Of a stretch of DNA of 64,000 bases, positions 11,294-24,700 are shown in pieces. The stretch comes from Haematococcus lacustris (Eukaryota > Chlorophyta > Chlorophyceae > Chlamydomonadales > Haematococcaceae). The stretch spans positions 476,828 through 540,827 of the forward strand of contig JASKMD010000004.1 in assembly GCA_030144725.1 (NCBI GenBank), given 5' to 3'. Within the stretch, counting starts at the first letter, position 1; every line of letters begins with the position of its first letter. The notes below the pieces were generated by a model. The model was not told the origin of the DNA. It did not search any database and saw nothing but the letters and a program-made list of their open reading frames with translations. Both the position numbers and the translations under genes were made by a program.

Positions 11294-14200
11294 ATGTTAC
11301 TATCCGCCAGAGGACGGGGATCGTTGGCGCAACGGGGCCCGTCCCCGACCGCGCCAACGAAGCTGCGCATCCTGCGCGCCATTGTAGCGCCAGCTGTTGC
11401 CGGTGAGTTTGGCTATATAGCAATTGACGAGTCGTGCCTCATCACCTACCAAGCCCCTACTATCGAGCAATAGACGGACGCGTACGCCGCATACAGCGAG
11501 CGTGCACAGTTCGTTGTATCTTGTGCATGCACACACAGGCAACGCACACAGCATTAGCGCATGCCGCTGTTGCCTTGCAGGTGGCCCCAGCCCTGCCCCA
11601 GCCCCGTCTTCATCTTCGCCAGCAGAAGCAGCGAACCCACTCCCTGCGGTGTCTCCAGCTGCCAGTGACGAAACCAAATCAGACGAGTACTCAGAGACAA
11701 TGAATCGCAAGATGGGCACCAGCCTCAGCTACCGCCATGAGCTGGGCATTGATTACAACCGCATCCTTCCTGACTTGATTGTGGGGTCGTGTCTGCAGGC
11801 AAGGTCCCAGCTACCTCCTGTCCAGCATGCGCACATCACCCATTAGCCACACCCATGTGACATCAAACCAAGCCAGGCGAAGCAGTGTTACTATTTCAAC
11901 ATGAAGGCGTATCCTGGCACTCCATGTTGCATGCTGCCATCCACAGTCAGGGCAGTCGCTGATTACTAGGTCCATGATCCAGGCTTCCATAACAACCTGC
12001 AAGGATGAGGCAGGCTGGGCCAAGCAAAATGGGCATGCAGCCTGCTAGCCCCTAGCCTCATTGCAAGCAGCCTTTCAACTGGCTGTGCAAGCCAGGCTTT
12101 GCTGTGCATGGCTGTTTGGCAAGCCTAGCTCTGTGGCACACGACTGCAGACAGCTGAGGATGTGGACCGGCTGGCAGAGCAGGAGGGCGTCACCACGATC
12201 TTCAGTCTGCAGGCAGGTCCCCCTCCCCCTCCCCCGCCCCCGCCCCCCACAGCGGCCCAACAGCTGCCCAACAGTGACTCCAGCTACCAAGGCCAAATGC
12301 AAGGTGCACTGTAGGCACGCCTGCCAGCCCTCAACTGCCTGCCCCCACCCTGGAGGCATCCCCCTACCGCAGGAGGACTGTGACATGGCATACTTCAAGC
12401 TGGACCTGGAGCCCATCAAGGCGCGCTGCATGGAGCGCGGGGACGTCAAGCACGTGAGGTGAGTGCACCGGAAGGCAACCGCCAGTGGCAGCCAGGCAGC
12501 AACCAGTGGCAGCCAGGCAGCGACCAGTGGCAGCCTGGCAGGTCACACAGGGAGGCGCAGTCAGGCAAGAGGGTGAGTGGCTAAGCCTGGCAGTGAAGGG
12601 ACGGGCAGTGTGATACGGTGAAGCACGGGGCAGCATGCAAGCAATGGAGGAGTGCTTAAGGCTAATGGTTGCAGGCCAGCAGCAGGGCCTGCAGCTTGTG
12701 CTTAGGCTGACTGCTGTGGTCAGGTCAGCCATAGTTGTAAGGCCAAGCACAGCTCTTGGCCCTGGCTGCTCCTGTTCGCCCTGCCCCAAAAGATGAGTTC
12801 AAGAGCTTGCACCTCACCCCTCACGAGCACAGCTCTTGGCCCTGGCTGTTCCTGCTTACCCTGTCAACGGAGTAAAGAGTGAGGGCCTGCACCTGGCCTC
12901 TCACCACCTTGCATGCCCAGCCTCAGCACCTGCTGTCTGGCACCTTGCATGCCTCAGCACCTTGCATGCCTCAGCACCTGTCTATGGCCTGCCAAGCCAG
13001 CTTTGCCTCTGGCCTCCCACAGTCCCAGCTGCCACGCTGCCAGCTCCCGCCCTGCCTGCCTCCCTGCTGCCTGCTGCCCTGACAGGTTCCCCATCCGTGA
13101 CTTTGACCCGTATGACCTGCGCCGCAAGCTACCCAAGGCGGTGGCCAGGCTGGCCCGGGAGCATGACCCCAAAGTGGGCACCGTGTACATCCACTGCACG
13201 GCAGGTGGGGCACAGGGCCTGGCACCCGCGTCACACTTCCACTCCCCAAACCCCACATATGTCATTGCACGGGTTACACCATGAGTTTACACCATGAACT
13301 ACTAGAAACACATGATGAATGGCAGTGCCAATGGTGCTCGTATGTTTGTCGCACAGCAAAGTGCTGCTCCAGCACCTGCCATGCCTTCAAACTGTCAGCA
13401 CTCCAAGCGTGCAGCAATCTTACCCCAGCTGCCTATCTGCACAGTCGGTTTGCATGCGCTACGGCTTGCCATTTGTTGCTACTGCTACTGGCACCGCTGG
13501 CTTTGACAAGCGCTACTATATCTTTCCCCTTGTTGGTGCGCTTGCCAGTGCTGCTGCTGCTGCTGTTGCTGCTGCTGGGGATGTTAGCTACTAGACCATG
13601 TCTCCTGCTCCTGCTGCTGTCCCTCCCAGGCATGGGGCGTGCCCCAGCCACCGCCTTGGCCTACATGAACTGGATACGCGGCATGCAGCTGGACCATGCT
13701 TACTCCATGCTCACCAGCATGCGGCGGTGTGGACCCAAGGCAAGTGTGACCTCATGTGGAACAAGAGTGACGCCAATAGCGTCAATGAGGTCATGAAGGA
13801 CATGAGTTGTGATCGTGGTGATGAGGGTGGTAGGTGTGATGAGGGTGATATGGATGATGAGGGTGGTAGGGGTGATGAGGGTGATAAGGGTGGCTGGATG
13901 GCGCTTTGGCTTAGGCAAGGTCAGCGATTTGGAGAAAGGAGAAGGCCTAGGTGTACTTGTCTTGGGTTCGGGAGGTGAGGCGGGCGCAGAGTGAGCTAGG
14001 AGGCCAGGGCAGAAGGCATTGAAGGAAGGTCAGGGTCACACAGCCTGCCTGGCCCCACCATGACCCACCCTGCCTGGCCCTGCACCTCATGGCCGCTCCT
14101 GCCCTGGCCCTCGTCTTGGCCCCTGCTCTGGCCCCAGCTTGCTCCTGCATACTTTAGTTACTTTTTATTAATCTCCTTGGCTTGCCGCCACAGATTGAGG

Positions 14201-16542
14201 CCATCCGCTCGGCCACCTCCGACCTGCTGTTGGGCACAGACCCGGTGGAGACCACGATCGCCGTGCACCGCTTTGGGCAAGCCAAGAGCATCCAGGTCGG
14301 TGCTTGAGGTATGGTCCTCGAAAGTAGTACTTTAGCCTCTGGCACAAGCTGGAAGACACGGTGGCTGCTGGTCAGAGCCCAGGCTGGTCAAGGCCTGGGT
14401 CAGGCCAGGTCAGGTGAAGCCAAGTAAGAGCTTGCAAGGTCAGGCAAGGCAAGGTCAGAATATGTGAAGTTGGCTTAGGTCTGGTCAGGGATGTCACCGC
14501 TGTTTGCCTGCAGGCCCTTTGTCACTCTTTGCAACCAAATGGATGCATGGTGTGTGATGCCATGTCACTCTGACTTACACCACACCCTGCCTGAGCGTTT
14601 GCCTTGGCCTGGTGGCTGCCCTGACAGGTTGCGGGCCTGGACGTTGGCTGGCATGCACCCCTACCAATGGAGAAGGAGACCAAGCCACCCTTCCGCTTTG
14701 TACTTCACAGGTGAGCAGTGGCTGGCAGCAGTGGCTAGCAGCAAACTCCATACAGCCTTCCCGCCCCATGTGCCCCGCTTGCTTCTGACCACTTGTTCCA
14801 GACCAAAGCATGCGAATCATACCTCCCACCACCCTCACTCCCTGCCCCACCTCTGCTCTCATTCTTGCACTGGTGACGTCACACTGTCCTACACCAGGAC
14901 ACCTCAAAGCAAGGAAACGCCTAGTCATGGTAGCTCTGCCCAGCATCATGTTCCGCTACCAGGCCAATGAGGGTCAGAGTCACGACTACGCCTTGCTTAC
15001 TATCCAGGGGTAGAAATAGTGCTCACCGCCCTCCACAACCGCCATATGCCTGCCTTCATGACCTGCTGGTGTGCTTGCTGAGTGGGGTGCTTGCAGGAAG
15101 CTGTACCCAGGCAAGTACCAGTACAAGCTGATCGTGGATGGCAACTGGACCTTCTCCGCTGACCACCCCACAGCCCGCGACAACAACAACACCAGTGAGT
15201 GCCTCCTGTGAGAGGGGGTCGCTGCTGGTTTGCTAAGCCATGGGTCAATGCCACAAGCCATGAGCCATACCCAGGTAGGTCACTAGGTGCCTAAGGCAGG
15301 GGGTGCTTTTTTCTGTTCTTTTGTGCTTTACCACATGGGAAAGGGAGAGGCACAAAGGGACAGCTTGCCTGGTGTGGCTTGGCCTGGTAGTGCCTGGTGG
15401 GGGGCGTTCAGGCTTGGCTGCCCAGTGGCATTCAGTGCCTGGGCCAGAAGCTCGACAGGGCATTTGTTTGGCCCCCCACACAGCAGGCAAGCTGCCGAGG
15501 CACCACAGTGCATCAGCTGGCTAGTAGCCCCTGAAGGGAGTCCCTCAGTCTAGACAGAGCTACAGCTGTGTGTCAGCCTGGCCCTGAGTCACTAGTCACT
15601 AGTCTCAGCTTAGCCCAGCCTAGCCCTGAGAGGGGCCCAGGCACCATGAGGCATGTTGACCAACACACCCCGTGATGCACTTCACGTTTGCAGCACGATC
15701 CCCACTCCCCATGAGTTGTATTCAGGCATGCACCGTAGGTGACGTTTCTCGCCATTTTCTGGCTTCACCATGGTGCGCAGCGCCCTGCAGCAGCCTGAGG
15801 CAGCATGCGACCCCGCAGCCTGTACCCGCAGCCTGTGTGTGCCCTGCTGCTGGCCTGCAGACAATGTGCTGGAGGTCATCCCTGCCAAGATGGACCCCAT
15901 GACAGTGCAGACCCAGGTGAGGCAGGCCAGGGGCTTGAGGCAGGCCACGGGCTTGAGGCAGGCCAGGGGCGCTGCAGCTTCCCTTCACACCTGTACCTGT
16001 ACCCTGTAGCTGTGGCCCACACTCCTCCACGCCTTTGCTGCCTCTGCTTTGAGGGATTCCTGCCCTGTGCCGCCTCCTGCTCCCCTTGCCTGCCAGACCT
16101 GTGTCGTCCCTGCAGCTGCTGACTAAGCAGGAGGGCTGATCATTTAGCACTTATGCCTGGCCTAGCTAGGTGCAGGGCGACTGCCTCACTGCCTTTTGGC
16201 ATGCTGAGCAATCTAGGAGCAGCGGAGCTTCTGAACCCCACTCTGCCTACTCCTTGTGCACATGCCTGTTGTTGTTGCTCCAATGACTGTCCTCTTCGCC
16301 TGTTGCTTACACTGAAGATGGTATGTTGCTGATTCGGACCAAGCTGCCTCGCACACGACAGCGTTGCTTGCTGCTGTGCGCAGATGCGGCTTCTCACACC
16401 AAATACGCAGCTGACGCAAGCGGAGCAGGAGGAGCTCCGCGCAATGCTGTGCCCCTGGGCCATGCACAACAATCCCGGAGATTGGGGCCCAACAGAGCCA
16501 GCGACCCTGGTGACGCCGGCCAGTGAGACAGCAGGCCAATGA
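11294..16542 (+). CDS. SEX4: Phosphoglucan phosphatase SEX4 (DSP and CBM48), 11 exons
   Basis: SEX4 removes phosphate from glucans at the starch granule surface and is needed for plastid starch breakdown. All exons are traceable with consistent phases: 11294-11402, 11581-11798, 12150-12212, 12373-12458, 13086-13204, 13630-13739, 14194-14295, 14628-14710, 15097-15194, 15861-15916 and 16384-16542. The first encodes an Arg/Ala/Ser-rich transit-peptide-like sequence. Then come the SEX4 signature [20 protein letters not shown], the recognition segment [13 protein letters not shown], and the catalytic loop HCTAGMGRA, split across exons 5 and 6 with Cys and Arg present. CBM48 follows ([26 protein letters not shown]), then a short C-terminal tail. 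Introns 2, 3 and 6 have GC donors; the GT alternatives checked at introns 2 and 3 put a stop in frame. Confidence 0.93.
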
Positions 16543-16887
16543 AGCCATGATGGTCCCGTAGCTTGACCCGCTGCAACCGTCATTCACCAGCCTGTTGGGT
16601 TGCCCTCCCCATATGAAGGTCGCGACCCTCTGCTGCTCATCACGTGTCTAGGTGACCAAGCAAACTATCGTTGTTCCTCTCTCCTTCATTGTTCTTGCCT
16701 CGTATCTAGGACAGTTGAAGGTGTACATAAGCGGTTGAGGCATGCAGAGTCTCATCAGTGTCCTCCATGTGTCCACACGGTATGAGATGGTGGCGTCGCG
16801 AGTAGGGTGGCTGCCATGCAAGCAAGGGATCAAACGTACGCGATCACCATTTCCTTTTTGGTGAACATTTGTGGCACACCACCCTAT
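16543..16887. other. Intergenic, nothing recognised
   Basis: This is the 3' flank of SEX4 up to the hAT element. No gene, RNA or repeat is apparent, and there is no TGTAA polyadenylation motif in the first 200 bases after the stop. Confidence 0.6.
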
Positions 16888-18263
16888 TAGGGAGCGCAAT
16901 CTAGCCTAGATCTAGCCTAGATCTAGGCTAGTCAAATCTAGGCTAGATCTAGGCTAGATTGACTAGCCTAGACGACTTTTTTCAAATGGAATGATTTTCA
17001 CTCCGCCCGCAGGTAGGCTAGAGACGTCTATCTGCCCGCCTGCAAGGCACTATGTAACTATGTGTTTGCGAGGTCATAATGCGAGGTTGGCTGAGGCATA
17101 AGTGTGTCATCGACAGCCTCGTTGTCGCGCAGTGGTAATGCATTGTACATACATCGTGACGACGTCGTAAAGAACTAAAACATGAAAAGAAGAACAGCCA
17201 TTGCAAACATGATAGCCTTTGTCTAAAGGAAAGCATCTTGCAAGCAAAAAAGCTGAGTGTCTAGACTGCTACACACTATGAGTTTGGGAAGTGGTCTGGT
17301 TTGGGGAGTGATTGTACTGAGAGGTGGTGGTGGCTGCCTACTCGCCCATGCGTGCGAGGAGCTGAGCCTCATTGCTACGGCGAGCACCCAGTCCAGCATT
17401 GGCCTTGATGTAGATGAGCATCTTGGCGCGCTCTAGGGTGAGCCTGGTGCGGGCAGATGTGAACAACCTGCCCCAAGCTGACCAATTGCGCTCGGATGCA
17501 GCGGAGGTGGCATGCACACCCAAGAGCCAGATGGGGGAAGAGCCAGATGGGGGAAGCCGCGGAGGCCTGCCTTGCAGGGAGCTGAAGTCCATGAGCGAGG
17601 CTCCAAGCTGGGCGTACTTGTTCTTGTAGCCGTCAGACACCCCCATGGCAACGGTCTACATGGAGTGCAGCGGGTGGTACGGAGTGGGTTGCAGCAGAGT
17701 GATGGCAACCGAGCATGCAGCAGCTAGTGATGAGATGATTGGCAGCTTGGACGGACGTGCCACCAGCTATAGCGTGCTGGTCAGAGCGGGGCCGCTTGTT
17801 GCACTGGTGCTTCCTTGAGTCACTCAAGTTGCCACAGGAGAGGACCACTTTGCAGTCATTACAGACCGCCTTGATTTTGCCCCCAACAACCTCGATGCTG
17901 TATTTTTGCGCATACACGCTGCTGGCGTGCGCCTGGCTGATTTCCTCCAACGTCAGAAGTTTCTTGTTGTACCGCGCGGTGAGCTCGGGAGGCTGAGGCG
18001 GGAGAGGGCCCCCAGGCTCCATTTGCGATTCAGGCGCTGCTGGGCATGTCCGGGCATGTCCGGGAAACCAACTTTAACCGCCAACCCAGCAAGGCCAGCA
18101 AATCGATCTGAGCTGCGCCATAACGTCCATACAGGTGCCTGAAGCAGGTGCGCTAGTCAAATGCACATTTAATGCCCATCTAGACTGACTAGTCTAGTCG
18201 AGACGAGACGTCATCTCGACGAGTCGAGACGAGATGACTAGGCTAGACGAGTTGCGCTCCTTA
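16888..18263 (-). mobile_element. hAT-family DNA transposon, internally deleted (1376 bp)
   Basis: The ends are 12-bp inverted repeats, TAGGGAGCGCAA on the left and TAAGGAGCGCAA in reverse on the right. They are flanked by CACCCTAT (16880-16887) and CACCCTAA (18264-18271), an 8-bp target duplication with one mismatch, the hAT length. Subterminal DNA is rich in CTAG and GAGAC palindromes. Inside, on the minus strand, 18022-17633 encodes an N-terminal segment with a BED-finger-like C-x2-C and H-x-C pattern (AVCNDCKVVLSCG, SRKHQC). The 17646-17338 segment encodes the typical hAT C-terminal dimerisation motif (SAASERNWSAWGRLFT). The catalytic core between them is missing, so the copy is non-autonomous. 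Confidence 0.8.
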
Positions 18264-18271
18264 CACCCTAA

Positions 18272-18747
18272 CCCTAGCCCATGTAGCCTGGGCAAGCACT
18301 GGCGAATGATACCAAATGGTCGCATGTCCAGCAGATGTTGTAAGTGTACTTTGGCGAAGCGACTATAGACGTCACAACTGCGACCGATTCAATGTCAGTG
18401 CATGGAGATGTCAACAACTGCGTCTTCCCTCCGTACACAAGTGCTACATGCAGGACCCAAGAACTAAAGAAGAGATGAAATGCTACTGCACACGCAAACC
18501 AGCAATGTACTCACAGCAGCGTGTCAACCAATTACCGCCTGTCACACCAGTGCACCACAGACATTGCTCAATGACATCCCAACAGAGACTAACGTACATT
18601 GTGGACCTGCATGACTAAGACCTCCCCATGCCTGCCACAACAGCAATTAGGAACTAAGCAACACACACACACACACAGGCTGACACCACGAGCAGCTACA
18701 GGCTGGCTATTGCCAGCTCAGCAACCAGCTGCTAGGCTGCATGGCCA
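18272..18747. other. Intergenic, nothing recognised
   Basis: This is the 3' flank of the minus-strand RING gene. It holds a short CA run near 18660. The open frame at 18316-18618 on the plus strand matches nothing I know. Confidence 0.5.
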
Positions 18748-21700
18748 TCACTGCTTGCGCTTGAAGAACAAGAACCGCCGTCTGGTGGGTGCAGCAGGCA
18801 AGGGGCGTGGTGCTGCCTCTGCACTGCCAGAAGCCCCCGCCCCACCACTAGCCATGACGGCAGCATGGTCAGGACCAGTTTGCACACCTGATGAGGCTGC
18901 TCCAGAGCCACTGCCCTGCTGAGTAGGGACGTCCTTGGTGGTGGTGTCACATGAAGAGCTTGCCACACCCTTAGCTTCAGGAGCAGACGTGGGACCGGGT
19001 GCCTCCCTGCCTGCCACAACTGCTGGCCCCCTATTTATCACCAGGGGTTCTGCGTGACTGAGGCTTGCTTGCAACGGTGCCACCGGCACTGCTGTGCTGC
19101 TGCCATCGGTCTGCTGGGACAAGGCCCTAGCAGCCTGTGCCGCAACACCTGCTGCTGCTGCTGCTGCCTCGACTGCTTCCAGCTGCTGAGACAGCTGCTG
19201 CTCCAAGGCCAGCAGGGCGGCCTGCTGCCTCTCAAGCCGCTGCCTGGAGTCTGTCAGCGCAGCCAACCTCTGGATGTGCATGTCAAGCTCGTCTACCAGC
19301 AGCGCCCGGGCTGACGCAGCCTCTGCAGCCAGCGCCGCCACACCATGGTCCCTGTCGCCCCTGAAAGCATGGCCGGCTGCCATGCTTGGCGCCAAGTCTG
19401 AAGAACTGCCCACTGCCTGTGCAGCTTGCTGGAAAGGGGCGTCCACAGCCCTGGCTGCCTGGCTGCTCTGAGGTCTGACTTGAGGAACAAGCTGGGCTGG
19501 AGACTGTGGCTGTGCCTGTGTCCCAGGCGCCTGAGGAGGGGCTGCCAGGCTGCCAGCTGCTAAGGGAGCTTGATCGCCTCGCTGTTCTGGCTGGCGTGGG
19601 TTCGGCTGTGGTTGTAGCTGGACGGGTAGCAAGGCCACAGCCTCAGGTTGCTGCACTGCGGGCGGCTCCGGCACATCACGAGCCGCCTGCTCTTGCAGAG
19701 CCAGTAGGTCCTCTGGCACGGGGATTTGCGGCATGTCTGCATGCGCATGGGCAAACAGGAGGGTGCATGAAGGTGATCGCAAGCAATGACAGACAGACCA
19801 TACATGAATAGGGCAGGCAATGACAGTGACCACACGCTGGATGCTGCTGCCACAACCGCATAGCCTGAACAAGCAGTCAAGACGTGTGGATAAAGGCCTC
19901 ATACAGACCTCAAGCTGCGAACTGGACAGTGTGTCAGGGCCATACCTAGCAAGAGCTCCTGAATCTCCCGCTGATACTCCAACAGTCCCAGCAGCTGCAC
20001 GCCCTCCAGTGCTGCCATAGGCGGCGGCAGGAGCACCATGGCTGGGCCTCCACCACCACCAGCAGCATCTGCATCCCCGGCTGCCATGTGTGCGCGCCCA
20101 CGCTGCCGGCGCATCGCACCCACCCGAGCAGGGCCACCTTCGCCCAACCCCATCCCCTGCTCTTGGTGGCCCCTGCCAAGACGTGGGCCTCGCTCTTCCC
20201 CTGCTGCTGGTGCTGGGTGCAGCACCCGTCCCTGTATTCCTGCCCCTGCAGGGCCCTGCCGCTGCCGCACTGCTGCAGGCTGCGGGCCGATCTGCATGCC
20301 TTGAGCAGCTGTGGCGTGGCCCAGCTGGTGCTGAGGGATGAGCAGGCTGTGAGAGGGGGAGGACCAAGGCAGGCGCCAAGACACGTCAAGCCGGATGGTG
20401 GCCTGGCACATGGGGCAGGTGGGGCTGATGCTGTTGGAGTGGCACTGAAACAGCCACTGCCCCAGGCAGCTGCTGTGGTAGGCATGGCCGCAAGGTAGAG
20501 ACCAGCCGTGTGCAGCTGGCCCTGATAGCCCCTCCTCATCCTCCTCGCCATCACTGCTGGACTCAGAGGCTGGGGTGGGGCACGGCAACGAGGCTGCACT
20601 GCTTGTACCAGGAGCTTCACTGCTGCAGCCCCCGCCTGGGCTGCCTAAACCTGCACTGTTTGTGGCAGCAAGGGAGGGCAGTGGCTGAAGGGGCACTGAG
20701 GGAGTGGAAGCACAGGCTGCTGCTGCTGGCAGTGTGTTTAACTCACAGCTGCAGACGCTAGGAGTAACAGTGGCTAGCACAGGTGCAGCCAGGGTAGGGC
20801 TTGCATCCCAGGTGCCAGACTCTGGCTTGTCAAGGCCAGTCACTGCTAGGGCTGCACCTGTCGGAGCGTGGGCTTCCACACTGCTAGGCTGTGCAGGGGG
20901 ACTTGTGAGGGCGGTCACTGTCAGCAGTGTTTGGCAACTGTCCTGCAGGCCAGTGCTGGATGCCCTGAGGCCTGTGGCTATGGTGGGGCCCTCTTCTGAT
21001 GTTGCCTGCAGGTCAGGCTGTGTGCTCAGGCTGCCTGGAGCTGCCGCTCTGCAGGCTGGGTCATTTGGGGCTGGCAGGCTTGCGCTAGCAGCACGGCGAG
21101 GGTGGCGGTGAGGCTGCACCTTGCGCCGCTGCTGCGAATTGCACGGCAAGGAGAGTGCGGAGTCTGCAGAACTAGGCCCTGCAGGCTGCTTGTCTGGGAG
21201 CTGCGCCGCACCTGCCCCCTCCTCTGTCTCCCGCTGCCCCTGTTGAGCAAAGGGGTGCAAGTGCTGTGGGTGCTGTCTGCTTTCTGTGCAGCTGGGCTGA
21301 AGGGAAGCAGTGGGCTGGAGGCACACAGGTACTTGCCTGGCAGGCCCTGGCCCTTGGGCCGAAGCTGGCCTCACACAGTGTTGGCCTGCAGGTGGCTGTG
21401 CCTGCCCAGGCTGGGTAGTTGGCTGTGCAGCCAATAGCATGCCAGCTACCTCCCTTGCTGCTCCCTCCCCTGCTGTGCCTCCAGCAGTGGCATTGCCCCT
21501 CCTACTGGCCGCAGCCTGTGTCTGATCCCTCACAGGGTGCAGGCAGGCAGGAGGGTGTGCTGCGGGCGCTGTGGAGCCAGGCACAGTCATCTTGCCCCAA
21601 CAGATGGCACAGTTGCCCGCCATGCGCTGCACCTCCTCCACGGTGGCAGGGCGCAGGGAGCGCACCATGACCTGGCAGGGCAGCATGGCGCCACCGCACT

Positions 21701-24700
21701 GACACACCTCAGCAGCTGCCTAGGAGCACGGCTGGAAGTGCTGCTTGGCCCTGCATGACACATGACTGGAGGGGAGCGAAGGACACAATCTGCAGGGAGA
21801 GCAGCTGACATGCAGGGACTACGGCCACTGTGGACTTGAGGGGCACGTCCTTCAACTCTGATGCTGAGCTGTGGGACTCAATGTCGCAGCGTCAGTGTTT
21901 CTTAGAAGCATGCAGCTGGCATCTCACCTGACTGATTGAATTGCGGACAAGGTGATACAAGGAGCTCAGCGGACCTGCACAGCAGCGCTTGATCACATGT
22001 GAGGGAGTGGCAAACATGCGGGGTTTTGAGCCACTTGCTGACAGCTCTCGTGCTCAGTGGACACTGCAGTTTACAGGGACATGTTATTGTTGCATGGAGC
22101 CTGACGTAGAAACAGAAGAGCAGATCGTGAAGCCAACCGCAATACATGCTCATACTGCACCCACCGCCCCAAAACACAGCGCTGACAAATGTGGAGAACA
22201 CAAATCCAGCGCCATACACCCAGCACACTGCGGGGAAGGAGTACAGCACCACCTGCAGCACAGGGCAGGGCTAATGCAGTGTGACTTGTGATTGACAGGC
22301 GGCACTGCTTGCAGGAAGCACGGTGTACAGCAGTAGGCACAGTTGGCAGGACACTGGCTACTACAACACTACATATTAAAAACTGCACACTAACCCAATG
22401 CGGCTATCCAGCATAGCCGCCCTAATCCTCCCTTGTTCTCCAGAGCTGCTTGCCTGTGACTGCTGCAGGAATGATATGCCCTATGCGCCCAACAGCAGCG
22501 CTGTGGCCCCATGCATGCTTGTGAGCAATGAGTTAGCCTGAAACAGGCCTGTTGAGTACACTATGCTGCTTCAGGGGTTAACCCTAGCGAGTGCCATGTA
22601 ATGCCATGGCCATGCAGCTGGCCATGATGCTGCTGTTGATGCTGCTGCTGGCGATGATGATGCTGGCGACGATGATGCTGGCCATGATGACGAAGATGCT
22701 GCTGCTGAAAAGATGTGGGGCTCACCCGTTGGAAGGTGGTAGACATGCCTGCAATCACTCGAATGAAGGTACGCATGCCCTGTGAAGGCTGTTCTTGGTA
22801 CAGCAGGTGTGCCACATACACCGCCAGCAGCACGAAAAACTTCTCACACGACAGCCGCATGACGGCCAGGGCGCTCTCCACCAGGGGAATGAGTGCAATA
22901 TGCTCTGGGTCCTGAGGGCAGCCAGGAGGTCAGGGCAGTAGACTGGAACCGCATGGTGCCAAGTGCAGTCAAGCATTGCATCCCAGCCTCCTCATGGCGC
23001 ATGGCTCTGACAATGCAGTGATGGTCATCAGCATCACCAGCCAGTGAGTCAGGCCTAGTCGACTGACTCCAGTGATGTCAATCACAGTGGGCATCAGGCG
23101 CCAGAGCAAGCTCTTTGTGGCATGGCCCATGTCTGCTGGAGAGCTAACGGTAACTGCAGCAGCCTAGTCTAGTGGTGCAGCAAGAGTGAGAGAGGAGTCT
23201 GGCAACAAGCAGCGCAACCCCTTGTCTCCCTCCACCCATGCTGCACCAGTTGCAATTGTTGACACTGAGCCCAGGCTGGCCTCATGCCTTGCTTGAGTAC
23301 TACAACTGTGAGGGATGCCTGAAGAAAGGTGGCAGGCTGCCAGCGTAGCACCAGTCTACCATACCTAGTGCTTTGCATTTTAATGAAGATGCACGCACAG
23401 CACCCTACTGAGCACCAAGTTATGTTGCATAGCATACTGCGTACCTGCATCTTGATAATTTCTTCCATGTGCTTGTGCAGGTTGCGGCGGTATGGCCCCA
23501 AGCTCCTGGTGCAGCCACTGCCGTCAGCCCCACTGCTGCTCGCTGCTGCCTCAGCTTGAGGCCTGCTGCCTGGCAGCTGCTGCACAGGAGCCGATGCTTC
23601 AAGAGTGTATTCTGCTGGGCATTCCTGTGGCTGACGCTCACTCCTCCCCGGTGCCTGCATTGTTGCCCCAGACTCATTCACAGTGGCTTGAGGTGCTGGT
23701 AGGGCACGCTCACAACCCGTGGTAGCCTCTGCAGCGTCCACCTCAGCCGCTGCATGCCCTGCTTTGTGCAAGTGCACCAAGGGCCTGAGCTCGCCCTGCC
23801 TCTCATCCCCATCACTTGCACCATATTGAGGCACGCTGTCACTGGCAGCTGACTCCTGTGCAGGCTTTGGCACCAGAAAGTCCCATTCCGCATGCTCTGA
23901 CTGACTTGAGCTAATCTCTTTGGCTGCATTGCTGTGGTACTCTGGGTCAATGCGCATATGCACCGGCAGCAGGGGCCAGAGCTGTGGAAGGACTACCCAG
24001 CCCTGTGTGTTTGCCTTGTAGTGATGCAGGCGCTGGGCAATGGCTGCTTGCTGCTCAGGAGGTACTGCTGCAGCTGCCATGAGATCCACTTGCACGACGC
24101 CGGCATCAGTGATCCAATCCTGGTGCTCTCCTGCACAGAAAGGCAGCATTCAAGTAAGGCATACCAGCAGCTACGGACCAAACAGCAGCAGCAGCAAAAT
24201 CAGCCTGCGCACATCCCCACCCTCTGACAGGTTGAACAACGATCACCTGGGGGGCCCAGCAATGAACAGTACGACATCAAAGGCCCCAGAGTGCCTACCA
24301 GCCATAGTCTAAACTGTCACTGACCTGCTGCTCGAATGGGAAGTGTGGAGGGATGCATGGCGACTGTTCCCTCCAGCATCAAAGGCACGTAAAGGGCATT
24401 GGAAGCGGCCAGCAGAATGAGCGCCAGCGTAAAGGACATAACCTTCATGTTCGACCTAAACGGTGCATGCAAGCACATCATAAGCAAAAGAGCGCAGGCA
24501 AGCCATTTCTGAGGACGCCAAAGCAGAAGGAAAGTGATGAAACACTGACTAGCAGCAACTGTTAGGCTGCCACCACTACTATTGCTGACAGCCCACTCTC
24601 CAGCGGTTTGTACCGAGGATGCTGCCATGTGCTTGTGATGCGCCAGGAGCTACTTCCTGCTTACTGCCATAACATGTGTGGTGTGGTACAGCAAGGCAAT

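Noticed and set aside
18264..18280. Telomeric repeat CACCCTAACCCTAG
   Set aside because: Only about two units; part of it is explained as the hAT target-site duplication.
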